This document shows positions 7,574 through 9,265 of a DNA stretch of 9,265 bases, piece after piece (the first letter of the stretch is position 1; each line of letters begins with the position of its first letter). Both the position numbers and the translations under genes were made by a program. The notes beneath the pieces were generated by a model. The model saw nothing but the letters and a program-made list of their open reading frames with translations, searched no databases and was not told the DNA's origin. The DNA comes from Comamonadaceae bacterium (GTDB lineage Bacteria; Pseudomonadota; Gammaproteobacteria; Burkholderiales; Burkholderiaceae_C): positions 1 through 9,265 of the forward strand of contig CANJXV010000086.1 in the NCBI GenBank assembly GCA_947478935.1, given 5' to 3'.

Positions 7574-7978
7574 TGCCGGCGAAGACAGTTTTCCCCTAGG
7601 CGCGGGCCAAACAGCTCCTGGCGGGATTCCAGGGAATGCAGTTGTCACGAATTTCAAGCTTTGCACGCTCAATATGCTTTCTTGGGAGATAACGCTTAGT
7701 GTAATTATGTTTATTTTTAATTTTAACAAATAAAAAGAACGTTTTTTGTATTTTTGCTTTTAAAGCCATTTTCTTGGCATGGGGTAATTGTTCTTGAGGG
7801 CTGGACTGTCAGGTGGCAAGCTTTTTGCGCTGTGAGGGTCGGTCAAGGGAATTGGCCTGGGGCCTTAAAAGCGCAGCCTTGCACCTTGTCGCTAAGCCCT
7901 AGGCTTGCTTTGCCCAAGCCCCAGCCAGCACGGCCAAGGGGTGGTGTTAAAGTCAGTCCACATTTACGAAAGATCATC
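7574..7978. promoter_or_regulatory. Divergent intergenic region with AT-rich island
   Basis: This 405-bp region lies between the cyclase (- strand) and the small lysine-rich gene (+ strand), so it should carry promoters for both. Positions 7691-7770 contain 64 A/T of 80 bases, against a GC-rich background. On the - strand the hexamers TTGTTA and CATAAT occur in the island but with only 14 bases between them, so I do not name a promoter. The cyclase side has a weak hairpin, CCTGG (7617-7621) with CCAGG (7629-7633). The other side has AAGCC/GGCTT (7894-7906), also only 5 bp. No gene, tRNA or known riboswitch is recognisable in it. Confidence 0.4.
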
Positions 7979-8167
7979 TTGGCAACTCCCAATTACGGTT
8001 ACGAAAAGCGCCAAAAAGAACTGGCTAAAAAGCGTAAGAAAGAAGACAAGCTCAAGAGCAAAACCGAGCGCAAAGTCGGGGGCGAAATGGGTGAATCCGA
8101 TTCCGATGACTTGGTGCCACCGGCTTACATCCCGCCCCAGGCCGATCCCGGGCCGACTCAGAGCTAG
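7979..8167 (+). CDS. Small lysine-rich hypothetical protein
   Basis: The proposed product has 62 residues and starts with a TTG codon, decoded as Met: (M)ATPNYGYEKRQKELAKKRKKE. Residues 9-32 are a strongly basic, probably helical stretch of Lys/Arg/Glu. An acidic patch follows (GESDSDD, 38-44), then a Pro-rich tail (VPPAYIPPQADPGP). There is no signal peptide, membrane segment or cysteine. The start rests on GAAAGA (7968-7973) five bases upstream and on my recollection of short proteobacterial proteins that begin with MA-P-N-Y-YEKRQ-like sequences. The frame stays open upstream to an ATG at 7754, but that part is low in coding character. Function is unknown; the basic helix would suit contact with RNA, ribosome or an acidic protein surface, which is only a guess. 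The stop codon overlaps that of mnmH on the other strand. Confidence 0.65.
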   Translation: MATPNYGYEKRQKELAKKRKKEDKLKSKTERKVGGEMGESDSDDLVPPAYIPPQADPGPTQS

Positions 8168-9213
8168 GCCAGTACAGCGCAGGCGTGGCCCATGGCCACA
8201 GCGCCGCGATCGGCTATTTCTAGGCGCTGCGCCTGCGGATAGTGAACAAAATTACGCTCAATCGATTGCAGGTACACCGGGTCATAGTGCTCGGTCAGAA
8301 GTGATCGCACCACGCTGGCAAAGTCCCCCTGGTTCACCGCGTCTTTCCAAGCTTCTACCGTTGCCTTGCCCCGCTGCGCCGTTAGGGCGTCGAGCCGTTG
8401 GCAAAAATACTCCGGATTACGCAGAAAAAACGCATAGTCTTCCAGCAAAAGTGCGACGCGCTCGGCCAGTGGAAGCTCAATGAACACGCAGGCGCTGGCG
8501 CGCATGGCTTCTAGCAGCCCGGCGTGTATAGCCACATTGCCTACTTTTTTGCTTTCGCTTTCCACAAACACCGTGCGCCCGGCGTCAAAACCACGCAAAA
8601 CGTCCCAGACTAGGGTGTCAAACCGTTTTTGGCTGGGCTGCGCCTGGCCGGGAATAGCGCCTAGGACCGAGCTGCGGTGCTGCGCCAGTGCCTCCAGGTC
8701 GAGCACCTGGGCTCCTGTTGCGGCTAATGCCTGTAGTAGGCGGGTCTTGCCAGAACCCGTTGTGCCGCACACCACTTTGAATTGCAATTGCCGAGCCAGG
8801 CGGTCCATATCGAGCAGCATTTCGGCGCGAAAGGCCTTGTAGCCCCCGTCGATCAAGCCGACCCTAAACCCGATTTGGTCCAGGATGAGTGACAGCGCGC
8901 CGCTACGCTTACCGCCACGCCAGCAATAGGCCAATGGCGTCCAGTCGCGCGGCTTGTCCAGCACATGGGCTTCGATGTGGGTGGCGATATTGCGCGCCGC
9001 AATGGCCGCACCACGTTTTTTAGCTTCGAAGGCGCTTACCTGCTTGTACATCGTCCCAATGGCCTGGCGCTCGCTGTCGCTCAGCGTGGGCCAGTTAAGG
9101 GCGCCGGGCAGGTGATCCAGGGCGTATTCGGACTCGCTGCGCGCATCTATTACAGTGTCAAATTGCGCGTAGCGGTCTATGACCTCGCGCGGGCTGATCA
9201 ATTGCAAACTCAT
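8164..9213 (-). CDS. mnmH: tRNA 2-selenouridine synthase
   Basis: MnmH (SelU, YbbB) replaces the sulfur of 2-thiouridine at the wobble position of tRNA Lys, Glu and Gln with selenium, using selenophosphate; it can also geranylate the sulfur as an intermediate. From the ATG at 9213 it has 349 residues, close to the family length. The N-terminal rhodanese domain (about 5-130) has VIDARSESEY (21-30) and the active-site Cys97 in YCWRGGKRSG. The C-terminal P-loop domain has GTTGSGKT (150-157), DLEALAQHRSSVLG (172-185), VFVESESKKVG (215-225) and EHYDPVY (308-314). An in-frame GTG at 9240 would add nine alanine-rich residues; ATG is preferred because it forms an ATGA overlap with a possible upstream frame and there is no good ribosome site for either. 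The presence of this gene implies that the organism makes selenophosphate (selD), probably encoded nearby but not visible here. Confidence 0.95.
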   Translation of the reverse strand: MSLQLISPREVIDRYAQFDTVIDARSESEYALDHLPGALNWPTLSDSERQAIGTMYKQVSAFEAKKRGAAIAARNIATHIEAHVLDKPRDWTPLAYCWRGGKRSGALSLILDQIGFRVGLIDGGYKAFRAEMLLDMDRLARQLQFKVVCGTTGSGKTRLLQALAATGAQVLDLEALAQHRSSVLGAIPGQAQPSQKRFDTLVWDVLRGFDAGRTVFVESESKKVGNVAIHAGLLEAMRASACVFIELPLAERVALLLEDYAFFLRNPEYFCQRLDALTAQRGKATVEAWKDAVNQGDFASVVRSLLTEHYDPVYLQSIERNFVHYPQAQRLEIADRGAVAMGHACAVLA

Positions 9214-9265
9214 GGCAGCAGCTTTGGCAGCACCTGCCACACGTTACCCATCATGATGGGATGCG
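9210..9265 (-). CDS. Possible C-terminal end of an upstream gene (partial)
   Basis: On the - strand one frame is open from the window edge to a TGA at 9212-9210 and would end in HPIMMGNVWQVLPKLLP. Its TGA overlaps the ATG of mnmH as ATGA, the usual layout of a translationally coupled pair. Only 17 codons are visible, so coding is not proven and I do not recognise the sequence; I could not match it to SelD. A perfect 14-base palindrome, CCCATCATGATGGG (9247-9260), lies within this stretch. Confidence 0.3.
   Translation of the reverse strand, partial: HPIMMGNVWQVLPKLLP

Noticed and set aside
7574..7700. Cyclic di-GMP (GEMM) riboswitch in the cyclase leader, prompted by a CAAAGC-like match.
   Set aside because: The other conserved elements and the three-way helix arrangement are absent by eye; the short match is likely chance.
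7574..7729. N-terminal extension of the cyclase to a TTG at 7729 (52 extra residues).
   Set aside because: The extra residues do not look like protein, sit partly in the AT-rich island, and would put a long leader before a good signal peptide.
7774..7791. Sigma-54-like element TTGGCAT followed by TTGT.
   Set aside because: The spacing between TGGCAT and TTGT is 7 bases instead of 5, and the -12 GC is missing.
7754..7978. Extension of the small lysine-rich gene to the ATG at 7754.
   Set aside because: The added residues have no coherent composition, the ATG has no ribosome site and lies in the AT-rich island. TTG at 7979 gives a typical small-protein N-terminus.
8185..8199. Hairpin GTGGCC-CAT-GGCCAC just after the convergent stop codons, considered as a terminator.
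   Set aside because: No T-tract follows on either strand, and the bases code for the mnmH C-terminus.

Overview
This window looks like an ordinary chromosomal segment of a GC-rich betaproteobacterium, most likely of the Comamonadaceae (Rhodoferax/Polaromonas-like). That placement rests on the character of the encoded proteins and the sucA-sucB-lpd order; it is a judgement by eye, not a database result. There is no sign of phage, insertion sequence, CRISPR, rRNA or tRNA.

Positions 1-5672 hold a complete 2-oxoglutarate dehydrogenase operon on the + strand: sucA (E1o), sucB (E2o) and lpdA (E3), with gaps of 38 and 11 bases. The three proteins assemble into one complex that converts 2-oxoglutarate, CoA and NAD+ to succinyl-CoA, CO2 and NADH in the TCA cycle. 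All catalytic and cofactor motifs are intact. The leader has a strong Shine-Dalgarno sequence directly abutted by a perfect 7-bp hairpin. A second hairpin encloses the sucA stop codon.

Positions 5669-7573 (- strand) hold a membrane diguanylate cyclase with a signal peptide, a periplasmic DISMED2 sensor domain, seven membrane helices, a coiled coil and an active GGEEF domain with an RxxD inhibitory site. It converges on lpdA, and the two stop codons share the four bases CTAA. A hairpin followed by a T-rich stretch on the + strand, inside the last codons of the cyclase gene, is the best candidate for the operon terminator.

Positions 7574-7978 are a 405-bp divergent intergenic region with a very AT-rich island (about 80% A+T over 7691-7770). 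It separates the cyclase from a small 62-codon lysine-rich gene on the + strand that probably starts with TTG.

Positions 8164-9213 (- strand) hold mnmH (selU), the tRNA 2-selenouridine synthase, with a rhodanese domain and a P-loop domain. It converges on the small gene, and their stop codons share CTAG. Its ATG overlaps the stop of a possible upstream reading frame that runs off the window edge.

I found no convincing new multi-gene system. The points most worth a second look are the two CTAR shared-stop junctions, the terminator embedded in the cyclase gene, the hairpin against the sucA ribosome binding site, and the small TTG-start gene.
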